Assembly (NCBI GenBank): GCA_902362975.1
Contig: CABIYO010000007.1
Location: 1-64,000, forward strand
Direction of reading: 5' to 3'
Source of the DNA: Caryophanales bacterium
GTDB lineage: Bacteria; Bacillota; Bacilli; Exiguobacteriales; Exiguobacteriaceae
DNA length: 64,000 nt
Below the pieces are notes generated by a model. The model had not been told where the DNA came from and made no database searches. It was given only the letters and a program-made list of their open reading frames with translations. A program made the translations under genes and the position numbers. Shown here one piece after another: positions 31,875 through 39,792 of the stretch (positions within the stretch are counted from its first letter, which is position 1; each line of letters starts with the position of its first letter).

Positions 31875-32162
31875 ATGAAGGAGCAACTCACGATATTCGA
31901 CGAGAATCATCGGAAAATAGGGGAGAAGGAGCGGAATCAAGTTCATCTTGATGGTGATTGGCATGAGACGTTCCACTGCTGGTTCTGGAAAGAAGACCTC
32001 ATTTATCTTCAGCGAAGAAGCATGGAGAAACAGAATTTCCCGGGGAAATATGATGTTACGGCAGCAGGACGCATGTGCAAGATTGAGGGACGCTCACTGA
32101 TGACGAATCATCTTGTTCAAATCACGCAAGCCGATTTAGTTCCGCATCGTCTGACTTACTAG
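31875..32162 (+). pseudogene. Damaged NUDIX hydrolase, IDI-like
   Basis: The 95-codon frame starts EQLTIFDENHRKIGEKERNQVH and DWHETFHCWFW, typical of isopentenyl-diphosphate-isomerase-like NUDIX proteins, and reaches GKYDVTAAG. The REx2EExGx NUDIX box that should follow is destroyed by small deletions; only the downstream QADLVPHRLTY remains, after which it stops. ATG follows GATGGGGTGTCG. No catalytic metal site, so it is probably non-functional. Confidence 0.75.
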
Positions 32163-32198
32163 CAAAACGTATTTGAGAGTTTGACACGAATGGATGCC

Positions 32199-32663
32199 TC
32201 AAATCGTTAAGGAAAGAATACGTTGTTCGCCAATCGGACCACCGATTCGACGTCCGGTATCGCTCCACCCAACGTTCGTATAAAGGGAGAAAGCGGCTTC
32301 GTTTTTCAGATTGACCGACAGGACGATTTCACGAATGTGAGGAAAATGTTGCTTTACGAACTGCGGAAGTGCTTGGAGTGCCGCTTTAGCGTAGCCTTTC
32401 CCTTGGTCCTCATAGTTAATAGCAAAGGCGGAGAAGAGCAAAGCATTCGACCCGGTCGTATAGGAAATGACGCGTTCGTTGTCATGCAGTAAGAACATCC
32501 CGACTGGTTTCGGTGCGACGACGACAATCGGATGCACGCCATCAGGTAATGGATCATCCATGTCTTTGGGCAGGGTCGTATACTTTTCTTGGTCCGTCGG
32601 CAACGTGAACGTATCGAGAATCGGTCGATGCGTATCATTTCGATATTCTAATGAGATGTTCAT
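32199..32663 (-). CDS. GNAT-family acetyltransferase
   Basis: A 154-residue GNAT with HPIVVVAPKPVGMFLLHDNE, the acetyl-CoA loop NYEDQGKGYAKAAL (about 85-98), LSVNLKNEAAFSLYTNVGWSDTG as motif B and a short C-terminal strand. ATG 32663 follows AGAAGGAGACG on the minus strand. Divergently arranged with another GNAT gene 50 bases away. Substrate unknown. Confidence 0.85.
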   Translation of the reverse strand: MNISLEYRNDTHRPILDTFTLPTDQEKYTTLPKDMDDPLPDGVHPIVVVAPKPVGMFLLHDNERVISYTTGSNALLFSAFAINYEDQGKGYAKAALQALPQFVKQHFPHIREIVLSVNLKNEAAFSLYTNVGWSDTGRRIGGPIGEQRILSLTI

Positions 32664-32713
32664 AAGGCGTCTCCTTCTGGCTTTATTGATTTCATTCAGA
32701 AAAGGGGAATTAT

Positions 32714-33502
32714 ATGGCTACACAAGTTACATATCGTCAAAATCCGCCTGTGCAAGATCTATATCGGGCGTTTATGACTGGTTTTTCTGATTATATCATT
32801 CCATTCCAATTCGATGAGCAGACGTTTGAAGACGTCTTTCTCGTACGAGACCAAAATCAGCCGTCCCGTTCAATCGTCGCTTATGATGGGGAAGAGCCGG
32901 TCGGCGTCGTATTGAGTGGGATTGCACATCTCGATTCAGGATGGCAGACACGTTGTGGTGGACTTGCTGTCGCCCCGCACGCTCGAAAACTAGGCGTTGC
33001 GACCGAATTGATGAGACGATTTGAAGAGGCGGCAGTAGGCACTCGTTTACTCGAAGTCATTCAAGGAAACGATGCGGCAGTGTCTCTCTATGAACGACTA
33101 GGTTACGAAACGACTCGAGAAATCCTCTACTTTCAAGCGGTGTCATTAGAAACGACCGCAAATATGACGTCTGAACCGATTCACACGTTATTTGATGAGT
33201 TGTATCCGGCGGCGAGTCACGTTCCGATTTGGCAACGCGATGTGCGCGTGACCCAACAAGCTGCTGAGTTAGTGAAAGTCGTAGAAGGGAATCGAATAGG
33301 ATTTTTGTTATACCGCGATCACATCTTGCTCGATGTTTTTGGACAAGCAGAAGAAGCGGAATGGCTATTGCGGGCGGCCGCGAGCCGATCGCCACTTCAT
33401 GTCACGTTGACATCAGACCGTCCTGAATGGGTCGAAGTGGCACGACGATTGGGATTTGTCCAAGACGAGATTGCCCAATTTGAAATGGTGAAGGACGCTT
33501 GA
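32714..33502 (+). CDS. GNAT-family acetyltransferase, two-domain
   Basis: A 262-residue protein. The N-terminal GNAT domain has FDEQTFEDVFLVRDQ, GGLAVAPHARKLGVATELMRRFEEAA (acetyl-CoA loop about 80-95) and NDAAVSLYERLGYETTRE. The C-terminal about 120 residues form a second, degenerate GNAT-like half ending RRLGFVQDEIAQFEMVK. ATG 32714 follows AAAAGGGGAA. The next small membrane gene overlaps its stop (TGATG), so the two are co-translated. Substrate unknown. Confidence 0.82.
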   Translation: MATQVTYRQNPPVQDLYRAFMTGFSDYIIPFQFDEQTFEDVFLVRDQNQPSRSIVAYDGEEPVGVVLSGIAHLDSGWQTRCGGLAVAPHARKLGVATELMRRFEEAAVGTRLLEVIQGNDAAVSLYERLGYETTREILYFQAVSLETTANMTSEPIHTLFDELYPAASHVPIWQRDVRVTQQAAELVKVVEGNRIGFLLYRDHILLDVFGQAEEAEWLLRAAASRSPLHVTLTSDRPEWVEVARRLGFVQDEIAQFEMVKDA

Positions 33503-33684
33503 TGAAGCGGTTGTTGGTCATCTGTATCATTGCGCTGATTAGTGGAAATACCGCGACCCTGATTGCGCTGACAACAAATCTTTCACCCGACCTGTTGCGA
33601 GGTATACTAGTAGTTAGTGTGAGTGTAACACTCCTTTCCATCGGTGGTATCGTCTGGGTGGGATACTATACAAAAAAACGCTAG
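33502..33684 (+). CDS. Small two-helix membrane protein
   Basis: A 60-residue protein with two hydrophobic segments (about 4-22 and 33-53) and a basic end (YYTKKR). ATG 33502 overlaps the preceding GNAT stop codon as TGATG, so it is translationally coupled. No family recognised. Confidence 0.55.
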   Translation: MKRLLVICIIALISGNTATLIALTTNLSPDLLRGILVVSVSVTLLSIGGIVWVGYYTKKR

Positions 33685-33726
33685 TGAAATCCTTGTGAAG
33701 TGACACTTGAAAATATCACATCATGC

Positions 33727-33740
33727 TGTCATGTATGACA
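33727..33740. promoter_or_regulatory. TGTCAT-GT-ATGACA palindrome upstream of the M23 peptidase gene
   Basis: Perfect 6-bp arms in the about 165-base region before the peptidase gene. A possible regulator binding site; no T run follows. Confidence 0.4.
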
Positions 33741-33850
33741 TGAAAATGAAAAACTTCATATATTGAAATTTTTAACCCCCAGTGGTATATTCGCACATGT
33801 AGCTTTTTTGAAGTTCATGAATGTATCAATTTGGAGGGTTTATTATATAT

Positions 33851-34834
33851 ATGTGGAAACAACTCATCATGACAGCGGGTGTTGGTGTTCTCTTATTCCA
33901 AGGACAAACCGCATCTGCCGACAACATGTCCCCGCAAGACCTCGTTCAAACGGAAAAGTCATTGCAACAAACGAAGCAGCAAGTTAAAGATACGAAACAA
34001 TCCATTCACGCCATTCAAACGAAGTTGAAGCAAGTCGACCATAAGAAGGAGGCATTGCGAGATAAGATTGAAGGAACTTCTAAAGAATTAGAAGAAGTGG
34101 AAGAGTCACTCATTCCTGCAGAACAGTCGCTCTTCGCAAAAGTCGTTTCTTCGGTGTTGCCGAGTGCGAAAGCGGAAGCTGCTGAAGCGGAAGAAGCACA
34201 TCAAGAGCTTGTTGAAAAGAAAAACCAAGCAAATGAAGCATTGGAGCAACTGAAAGAAGAACAAGAGCAAATTGAAGCGACACGTCAAGACGTGAAAGCG
34301 TCGTATAACGAAAAGTCGAAACAATATAAGAAACAAACGAATCAGTTGAGTGATTTGAAGAAACAGTATGAAGCGATGGCACCCGATCGGTTCTTAATGC
34401 CGGCGGAAGGTCGCCTCTCTCAAGGGTTCGGTTCGGCGAGTGGGCAGTTCGGATACACATTCCATAACGGTCTCGATATTGCTGCCAAAACAGGAACACC
34501 TGTATACGCCGCAGAAGCTGGAAAAGTGACAAAAGTCAGCTCTAGTGGACCTTATGGAAACCATATACAAATCGAACACAACGTAGACGGTCAAAAATGG
34601 ACGACCGTGTATGCACACTTGCACAAAGTGGATGTCAAGACAGGTCAGTCGGTACGCCAAGGTGAACCGATTGGTCAAATCGGAAACACGGGCAACTCGT
34701 CAGGACCGCACTTACACTTTGAGATTCATAAAGGGGACTACAATTTCTCGGCTAGTTCAGCTGGGAATGCCGTCGACCCGATGAAACTGGCAGAGCGCCT
34801 CGGTGGTGCTTCTCCGGTAAAAGCCACGTTTTAA
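33851..34834 (+). CDS. Secreted M23-family peptidoglycan endopeptidase
   Basis: A 327-residue secreted protein resembling EnvC/CwlO-type wall hydrolases. A signal peptide (cleavage after ASA, about 24) is followed by a long coiled coil (about 28-180; repeated KQQVKDTKQSIH, KNQANEALEQLKEEQEQIE) and an M23 domain (about 185-320) with zinc ligands in HNGLDIA and HLHFEI plus YAHLH. ATG 33851 is chosen because it starts a good signal peptide; the frame runs up to 33821. It would cut peptide cross-links during growth or division. Monocistronic with terminator. Confidence 0.9.
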   Translation: MWKQLIMTAGVGVLLFQGQTASADNMSPQDLVQTEKSLQQTKQQVKDTKQSIHAIQTKLKQVDHKKEALRDKIEGTSKELEEVEESLIPAEQSLFAKVVSSVLPSAKAEAAEAEEAHQELVEKKNQANEALEQLKEEQEQIEATRQDVKASYNEKSKQYKKQTNQLSDLKKQYEAMAPDRFLMPAEGRLSQGFGSASGQFGYTFHNGLDIAAKTGTPVYAAEAGKVTKVSSSGPYGNHIQIEHNVDGQKWTTVYAHLHKVDVKTGQSVRQGEPIGQIGNTGNSSGPHLHFEIHKGDYNFSASSAGNAVDPMKLAERLGGASPVKATF

Positions 34835-34842
34835 GCGTACAG

Positions 34843-34880
34843 ATGCCCTGAGCCTCTCAAATGAGGTCAGGGCATTTTTT
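34843..34880 (+). terminator. Terminator after the M23 gene
   Basis: Stem ATGCCCTGA/TCAGGGCAT with an inner CCTC/GAGG pairing, followed by six T. It may also serve the convergent YteA-like gene. Confidence 0.85.
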
Positions 34881-35430
34881 ACTGTTCGCGCGTCGGATCG
34901 TGGTTGCCTTCGCGGTCGGCAATCGTATCTGAGCTTCCGTAGTCTTCTACTTGGGAGAAGGCGTCCGTTTTTTGACCAGGTTGATCCGTTCCGTCTAACT
35001 CTTTGCGTCGAGCTGTCTCATTAGGGTTCAATACGTCTTCTTCGACCGGTCGACCGACTTCATGCGCGTGCTCTTCCTCTTCTTGTGCCCGGGCGTGTTC
35101 GATGCAAAGGGTGGTTTCTGGAATGACTTCCAGACGGTCTAGTTCAATGTCTTTCCCACACACCTCACATTGTCCATACGTCCCATTCTGAATGGCTAAT
35201 AGCGCCTTATCGACATCACTCAAGAACTCTTCATCGAGCTGATTCAGGGCTTGGTCTCGTTCCCGTAAAAAGAGTTCTTCGCCCGAGTCGGCAGGGTGGT
35301 TGTCGTAATGAGAGAGCTCTCCCTCATCATATGTCTCTTCCCGATTATCCATGTATCCTTCGGTTTTTGCTTTTTCTTTCAATAATCGTTTTTTAAACGT
35401 TTCGATTTGTTCTTCAGTCAACATATCCAT
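34879..35430 (-). CDS. TraR/DksA-type zinc-finger protein, YteA-like
   Basis: A 183-residue acidic protein. Helices at about 5-75 (KKRLLKEKAKTEGY, DSGEELFLRERDQALNQLDEEFLSDVDKALLAIQNGTY) precede the DksA/TraR finger YGQCEVCGKDIELDRLEVIPETTLCIEHA, in which the fourth ligand is His rather than Cys. The C-terminal about 60 residues are polar and probably disordered. This is the Bacillus YteA/YocK class, linked to sporulation or general stress in Bacillus. GGAGAGTG precedes ATG 35430. Role here unknown. Confidence 0.85.
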   Translation of the reverse strand: MDMLTEEQIETFKKRLLKEKAKTEGYMDNREETYDEGELSHYDNHPADSGEELFLRERDQALNQLDEEFLSDVDKALLAIQNGTYGQCEVCGKDIELDRLEVIPETTLCIEHARAQEEEEHAHEVGRPVEEDVLNPNETARRKELDGTDQPGQKTDAFSQVEDYGSSDTIADREGNHDPTREQ

Positions 35431-35576
35431 TCACTCTCCAGTTCTCAAGTCATTAATATAAGGTTTCCCATTTAATTTGTGTACAAACCATTTGAAGTGG
35501 AATCCCTCATGTCGAGCGATGTTTAGAAAGGGTATGATGAGAATAAAGAGTTCTTTTAAAAAAGGAGGAACAAATC

Positions 35577-36101
35577 ATGAGAAAAGTCGAAGTAGTGAAA
35601 TACAATCCGGAATGGAATCAAAAGTTTGAAGAAGAGGCTGGTAAATTAAGTCGGTTATTCGAAGAGAAACTTGTCGCGATCCATCACATTGGAAGCACAT
35701 CGGTCGAAGGATTGGCGGCAAAACCAATCATCGACATGATGCCGGTCGTACGGGACATCGAACGAGTCGATGACTATACGGAGCGGATGGAGGCACTCGG
35801 GTACCGTGGACTTGGTGAATATGGGATTCCGAAACGTCGCTATTTCCGTAAAGGAGAAGAAGAACGGACAATTCACGTGCATGTGTTTGAAGAAGGGAAT
35901 CCGGATGTCATAAGACATCTTGCCTTCCGAGATTACTTGCGAGCTTATCCTGACGTTCGCGATGCGTATGGTGAGCTGAAGCTTCAACTTGCGGCACAGC
36001 ATCCAGAAGACATGGAAGGATACATTCAAGGAAAGCATGACTGGATCATCGAGACGGAACGGTTGGCGACGAAGTGGTATAAAGAAAATCAAGACGCGTG
36101 A
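35577..36101 (+). CDS. GrpB family (UPF0157) nucleotidyltransferase-fold protein
   Basis: A 174-residue cytoplasmic protein with the GrpB signature VVKYNPEWNQKFEEEA, then AIHHIGSTSVEGLAAKPIIDMMPVV (GS and KPxxD of a nucleotidyltransferase fold) and the later HVHVFEEGNP, LAFRDYLRAYPD and KHDWIIE. Strong AAAAAGGAGGAAC site. The family's enzymatic activity is unsettled, some members being dephospho-CoA kinase fusions. Single gene followed by a SigW-like promoter for the next one. Confidence 0.88.
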   Translation: MRKVEVVKYNPEWNQKFEEEAGKLSRLFEEKLVAIHHIGSTSVEGLAAKPIIDMMPVVRDIERVDDYTERMEALGYRGLGEYGIPKRRYFRKGEEERTIHVHVFEEGNPDVIRHLAFRDYLRAYPDVRDAYGELKLQLAAQHPEDMEGYIQGKHDWIIETERLATKWYKENQDA

Positions 36102-36127
36102 AACCTTTTTATGGAAATGGTCGTATA
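36099..36127 (+). promoter_or_regulatory. Candidate SigW-type promoter of the 99-residue membrane protein gene
   Basis: TGAAACCTTTTT (36099-36110), 17-bp spacer after TGAAAC, CGTATAAT (from 36122). It overlaps the GrpB stop codon and lies about 30 bases before the next start. The CCTTTT extension of the -35 fits the ECF consensus. Confidence 0.6.
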
Positions 36128-36158
36128 ATACATCAAACCTTAAAGGGGGAGATGCCAT

Positions 36159-36458
36159 ATGAAAAGATTTCTCGGGAAATGTGTGGAATACGCTTTGGTC
36201 GCACTTGTCTTCGTCGGTCTGTTCTTTGTCTTTCGCGCGATTGCTGGAGACTCGGACAAAGGGTACATGTTGACATTGCTCGGTACATTTTTTCTCGTCT
36301 TACCTAGTTCGCTCTTGATTGGCCACTTTCTGGCTCGTCCACTTCAACGTCGCCTAAATGGGAAAGGAACGGAGGCTTCGAGTGAGCATACGTTGCGCGG
36401 AGCTGAAAAACCGCACGGTGTAAACGAAGATCGAAACCATTCAAACTATACCGGATGA
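36159..36458 (+). CDS. Small membrane protein, possible SigW target
   Basis: A 99-residue protein with two hydrophobic segments (about 10-28 and 36-60) and a polar, His/Asn-rich cytoplasmic tail. No family recognised. ATG 36159 follows AAAGGGGGAGAT. Its stop overlaps the start of the following GNAT (ATGATG). A SigW-like promoter precedes it, suggesting envelope-stress induction with the downstream genes. Confidence 0.65.
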   Translation: MKRFLGKCVEYALVALVFVGLFFVFRAIAGDSDKGYMLTLLGTFFLVLPSSLLIGHFLARPLQRRLNGKGTEASSEHTLRGAEKPHGVNEDRNHSNYTG

Positions 36459-36931
36459 TGGAGATCACATTTACCCCTACGACCGATGCCCGTCTCATCG
36501 CACGGTTGAATCGTTCCATCCATGAGCATCACGTCCATATGAATCCGGCCTTTTTTGCAGAGTATGAGGAAGAGAAGATGTATGAAGCCTTTTCGACGCT
36601 GATTGGAAGACCGGGCCATCACTATATGGTGATACAGCTTGAAGCAACTCCAATCGGTTACATATGGTTCGAAGAGAAAGTGGGTGAGGCGAACGCGTTT
36701 CGTCAAGCTGTTCGCGTGGTGTATGTTCATCACATCAGTATCGACCCCATGTATCAACGGAACGGTTACGGTCGACGTGTGATGGAATGGATGGAGCAAT
36801 GGGCACTTGACCACCAATTCAGATCGATTGAACTAGATTACTGGATGAGCAATACGGATGCCGCCTCGTTTTATAGCGAAATCGGGTTCACCCCAAAACG
36901 TCAGATTGTCATGAAAAAATTGGAGGAATGA
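36455..36931 (+). CDS. GNAT-family acetyltransferase
   Basis: A 158-residue GNAT: N-terminal TPTTDARLIARLNRSIHEHH, acetyl-CoA loop DPMYQRNGYGRRVMEW (about 107-122), LDYWMSNTDAASFYSEIGFTPKR as motif B. The start overlaps the preceding membrane-protein stop, and the next membrane protein gene follows four bases after. This indicates a three-gene operon. Substrate unknown. Confidence 0.85.
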   Translation: MMEITFTPTTDARLIARLNRSIHEHHVHMNPAFFAEYEEEKMYEAFSTLIGRPGHHYMVIQLEATPIGYIWFEEKVGEANAFRQAVRVVYVHHISIDPMYQRNGYGRRVMEWMEQWALDHQFRSIELDYWMSNTDAASFYSEIGFTPKRQIVMKKLEE

Positions 36932-36935
36932 GGTC

Positions 36936-37238
36936 ATGGAGTTACTTACAATTGGAATTGGTATTCTCGGAGTTCTGTCGTTAGGTTGGTTCTTTTATAG
37001 TTACTGGCTCGGATATAAGGGGGGCAATATCGTCATGACCCTTGATGAGCACTATACAAAACTAGAAGAGTACGTACCTGCTATCTTGTCGAAACTATAC
37101 GAAGATGGAAAGAGCGCTCACTATCTTGGCGACCGCAAGTTTGAAGTGGAGGGCAAGCGTTACGTTCTCGTCGAACGGACCGTACCGATTGGTCATGTTC
37201 CGACACAACAGACGGTGTTACAGCCGGATCGATCATAA
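36936..37238 (+). CDS. Small membrane-anchored protein
   Basis: A 100-residue protein: one hydrophobic segment (about 4-26) and a soluble part (LEEYVPAILSKLYEDGKSAHY, DRKFEVEGKRYVLVERTVP). No family recognised. It begins five bases after the GNAT gene behind TGGAGGAATGAGG and ends the operon at a terminator. Confidence 0.6.
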   Translation: MELLTIGIGILGVLSLGWFFYSYWLGYKGGNIVMTLDEHYTKLEEYVPAILSKLYEDGKSAHYLGDRKFEVEGKRYVLVERTVPIGHVPTQQTVLQPDRS

Positions 37239-37243
37239 TCAGA

Positions 37244-37279
37244 AAAGGGAGCTCTCAAGTCGAGAGACTCCCTTTGTTT
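37244..37279 (+). terminator. Terminator between the GNAT operon and pirin gene
   Basis: Stem AAAGGGA-GCTCTC/GAGAGACTCCCTTT with a small bulge, near T residues on both strands; probably bidirectional. Confidence 0.75.
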
Positions 37280-38135
37280 ATTTGACGGCTGGGGGACCGA
37301 ACACGCCGCTATGATAATCGCGGAAAGCTTGGCGGATTTCTTCTTCCGTATTCATCACGAATGGACCATGCGCAATATAGTCTTCGCGAATCGGTTTTCC
37401 GGAATAGATGAGCACCCGTGTACGCGTCGCGGCCTTCAGTTGAAGTGTGCTCATCGCTTCAGATGTTTCATCGAACGTCAGTGTCGCCACATCAGTTTTA
37501 CTGAGCGGAATTTTGGAAGACCCAACTTCAATTGAACCAGCGAGCACGTACAAAAAGCTGTTATGATTCGCAGGCAAGATATGTTCGTATTCGCTACCTT
37601 CTTTCAGCGTTATTTCTGTCATCGTGATGGGGACGAGGCTTTCCATCGGCCCTTTTACACCTGCAATTTCGCCGGAATAGACACGAATCTGTCCGCCGTC
37701 GAAAGGAACGAGGGGTGCGTCCTCGACATATATGTTCTGATAGGAAGTGGTTGTCGTTTTTAACGACTTCGGCAAATTCAACCAGAGCTGCAGCGTATGA
37801 ATCAAATCATCGTCAACCGCTTCTTCGGCGTGTCTTGCGGCCCATCCGGCGTTCATATACTGAACATCACCGGCGTCTAAAATCGAATGTCCCCCATGAT
37901 TATCAATATGTTCTAGACGACCATCGATGACATACGTGATGGTTTGAAACCCACGATGGGGATGGTCCGAAAACGTCCCACGCTTGAACCAGTCTTCTGC
38001 CATCAAAATAAATGGATCGAACTCCTCTTTTTGTTCTGGAGGTAACACCCAGCCCTGTTGCACATGGGGATACCCGTTTTGTCGATAGGAGACGCGCCAA
38101 TGATGGTTCACGTCACGTATAAATAGATTTGTCAC
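37278..38135 (-). CDS. Pirin family protein
   Basis: A 285-residue bicupin. The N-terminal cupin has the metal ligands HPHRGFQTITYV (His-x-His at about 57-59) and RHAEEA (His and Glu at about 101-103); the C-terminal pirin domain begins near 170. Some pirins have quercetin dioxygenase activity and others act as redox cofactors; the role here is not evident. GTG start at 38135 follows GGAGTGAAT. Monocistronic. Confidence 0.9.
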   Translation of the reverse strand: MTNLFIRDVNHHWRVSYRQNGYPHVQQGWVLPPEQKEEFDPFILMAEDWFKRGTFSDHPHRGFQTITYVIDGRLEHIDNHGGHSILDAGDVQYMNAGWAARHAEEAVDDDLIHTLQLWLNLPKSLKTTTTSYQNIYVEDAPLVPFDGGQIRVYSGEIAGVKGPMESLVPITMTEITLKEGSEYEHILPANHNSFLYVLAGSIEVGSSKIPLSKTDVATLTFDETSEAMSTLQLKAATRTRVLIYSGKPIREDYIAHGPFVMNTEEEIRQAFRDYHSGVFGPPAVK

Positions 38136-38210
38136 AAAGATTCACTCCTTTCCCTTTCTATCTTCCCAAAAAATGTGTCTCATCGTACTATATTTGCCTC
38201 ATGAATATGC

Positions 38211-38237
38211 AAAAAGACAGACGTATTCGCAACTGTC
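38211..38237 (-). terminator. Terminator of the 421-residue lipoprotein gene
   Basis: On the minus strand, GACAG/CTGTC stem followed by five T, just beyond the gene's stop. Confidence 0.65.
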
Positions 38238-38240
38238 GGA

Positions 38241-39506
38241 TTAAGTGTTTTGTTCAAACAGGTTATACCACTTGATGGCATCCTCACGTAGTAGCTTAAA
38301 ATGGGTGCCTGTCTCTGAATTGGTCACGTACACATCTGCACCATCATAGCTAACATCAAACGTTTGGGCACATATCCCTTGAAATAGGGTCACATAAGGT
38401 GTGGAAGCGGTCTTGCCTGCATAGGCGGTCGCGTTGGCTCGTTTGATGGCGCCAAAAATAAATTCCATTTCATCTTGACCGACATGTTGTAGAAAGGAGG
38501 CATCTTTTGATTCCGTTCCAAGGAGTGCCAAGTCATGAAAAATGACATGACGTTGACTACTTAATTTGTCGTGAATTTGTTCACTCAATTCTTTTCCATA
38601 CAACAACTTGGGTTCATGATACGTCAAGGAGACGTTCTGACGATGGGCCGTTCCGTTTTTCATAAACGTAAAACTGTAGATTGGATACTCGTGACCCGGT
38701 ACAAGAACCGAAGGGAGTTGCGGAGCTGTTTTGGCTCCGAACATTTGTGAAATATGCGCTTCTTTCGGTCGCAATACTTCTTGGTAGTCATTTTGATTTC
38801 GGCTCGTATAAATCGCGTATTGTAACACCTCATCAGACTTTTCTGTCCCGAGCCCGAGTGACAAATAGGGATGCCGTGTTGATTCGACAGGAATGACGAG
38901 GTGTTCTTTGGCTTCGGACGATGTAAAGGTCAGTTCAAATTCACCACTGAAAGGCATCGTGATATGGAAAAGTGTATGCTCGATCCCTTTTCTTTCTGGA
39001 TAGGGCTCATTACCTATCGGCTTTTTCATCTCTTGTGCGAAATGCTCATATTCATGGGGCTCAGCAAATCGTAATTTCGGAACATCCGGATAAGGTTCGG
39101 CCGTATATTGAACATCGTTTAAACTTTCAGGAAGCGTGTTAATTTCGGTGGCATATGTGACGGAATCGAGTTGACATTGGACATATGATTTATTTTCGAC
39201 AGTGAAAAAAGTTGCGGTTGGAAAAGAAGATTCGGTGGCGGCATCAGTCAACGGTTGGTTCAATGTGACCGTCCCAAGCCAGTGTCTTTCCCCACTTGGA
39301 ATTCTTTGAATCGCGTTGTCAGGCTGACATAACTCGATGATCGCCGCACGATCCGATTCGGGCATTTCAATTTGTTGTCCGTTTGGTAACAGGGCACGTC
39401 CTTGATAATATTCAGGAGCGGGTTGGAGTCGGAGTGCGCGTTCTTCCTCGCATCCGAATAAGAAAAACAGGATGACGAGGGTACTGAAAGTCAGGTACTT
39501 TTTCAC
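38241..39506 (-). CDS. Lipoprotein of unknown function
   Basis: A 421-residue predicted lipoprotein: hydrophobic N terminus to lipobox LFGC (Cys about 19), then a long extracytoplasmic part without recognised domain. The middle (about 190-330) has beta-rich segments such as FHITMPFSGEFELTFTSS and VLVPGHEYPIYSFTFMKNG. The C-terminal about 90 residues (DGADVYVTNSETGTHFKLLRED) may form a separate domain. GTG start at 39506 follows GAAGGAGAGTA. No close neighbours on the same strand. Confidence 0.7.
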   Translation of the reverse strand: MKKYLTFSTLVILFFLFGCEEERALRLQPAPEYYQGRALLPNGQQIEMPESDRAAIIELCQPDNAIQRIPSGERHWLGTVTLNQPLTDAATESSFPTATFFTVENKSYVQCQLDSVTYATEINTLPESLNDVQYTAEPYPDVPKLRFAEPHEYEHFAQEMKKPIGNEPYPERKGIEHTLFHITMPFSGEFELTFTSSEAKEHLVIPVESTRHPYLSLGLGTEKSDEVLQYAIYTSRNQNDYQEVLRPKEAHISQMFGAKTAPQLPSVLVPGHEYPIYSFTFMKNGTAHRQNVSLTYHEPKLLYGKELSEQIHDKLSSQRHVIFHDLALLGTESKDASFLQHVGQDEMEFIFGAIKRANATAYAGKTASTPYVTLFQGICAQTFDVSYDGADVYVTNSETGTHFKLLREDAIKWYNLFEQNT

Positions 39507-39792
39507 ATCGGTACTCTCCTTCGATGAATCACTTTCACCATTCTAGCACCATTTTTTTGTGACTTTAGTCTTAGGAAAATTAATTTGTTATTTCGAAAAA
39601 AAATCAAAAAAACCGTCCAACTTGAACTGGACGGGGGATAAAACCATTTATGACTTATTTTAACTTTTTAACTTTTTTCGTATGTCGATTTTTGACGAAA
39701 AAACATTGATATTACGAGACATTGAAAAAAGTCGATTATTCTTCTAAATTATCACTTTATAATTCGGTGGGATTTATTTGATGAAGTTTCCT
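39507..39792. other. AT-rich intergenic region
   Basis: About 285 bases without a gene. It holds the aldo/keto reductase terminator at 39605-39634 and, nearer 39507, the probable promoter area of the lipoprotein gene. Otherwise long A and T runs with no recognised element. Confidence 0.5.
39605..39634 (-). terminator. Terminator of the aldo/keto reductase gene
   Basis: Stem CCGTCCA/TGGACGG (39613-39619 and 39628-39634), followed on the minus strand by T6 and more T. It lies about 160 bases beyond the stop. Confidence 0.75.

Noticed and set aside
33685..33850. WalR box upstream of the M23 gene
   Set aside because: No pair of TGTWAH half-sites with five-base spacing could be found; only an unrelated palindrome is present.
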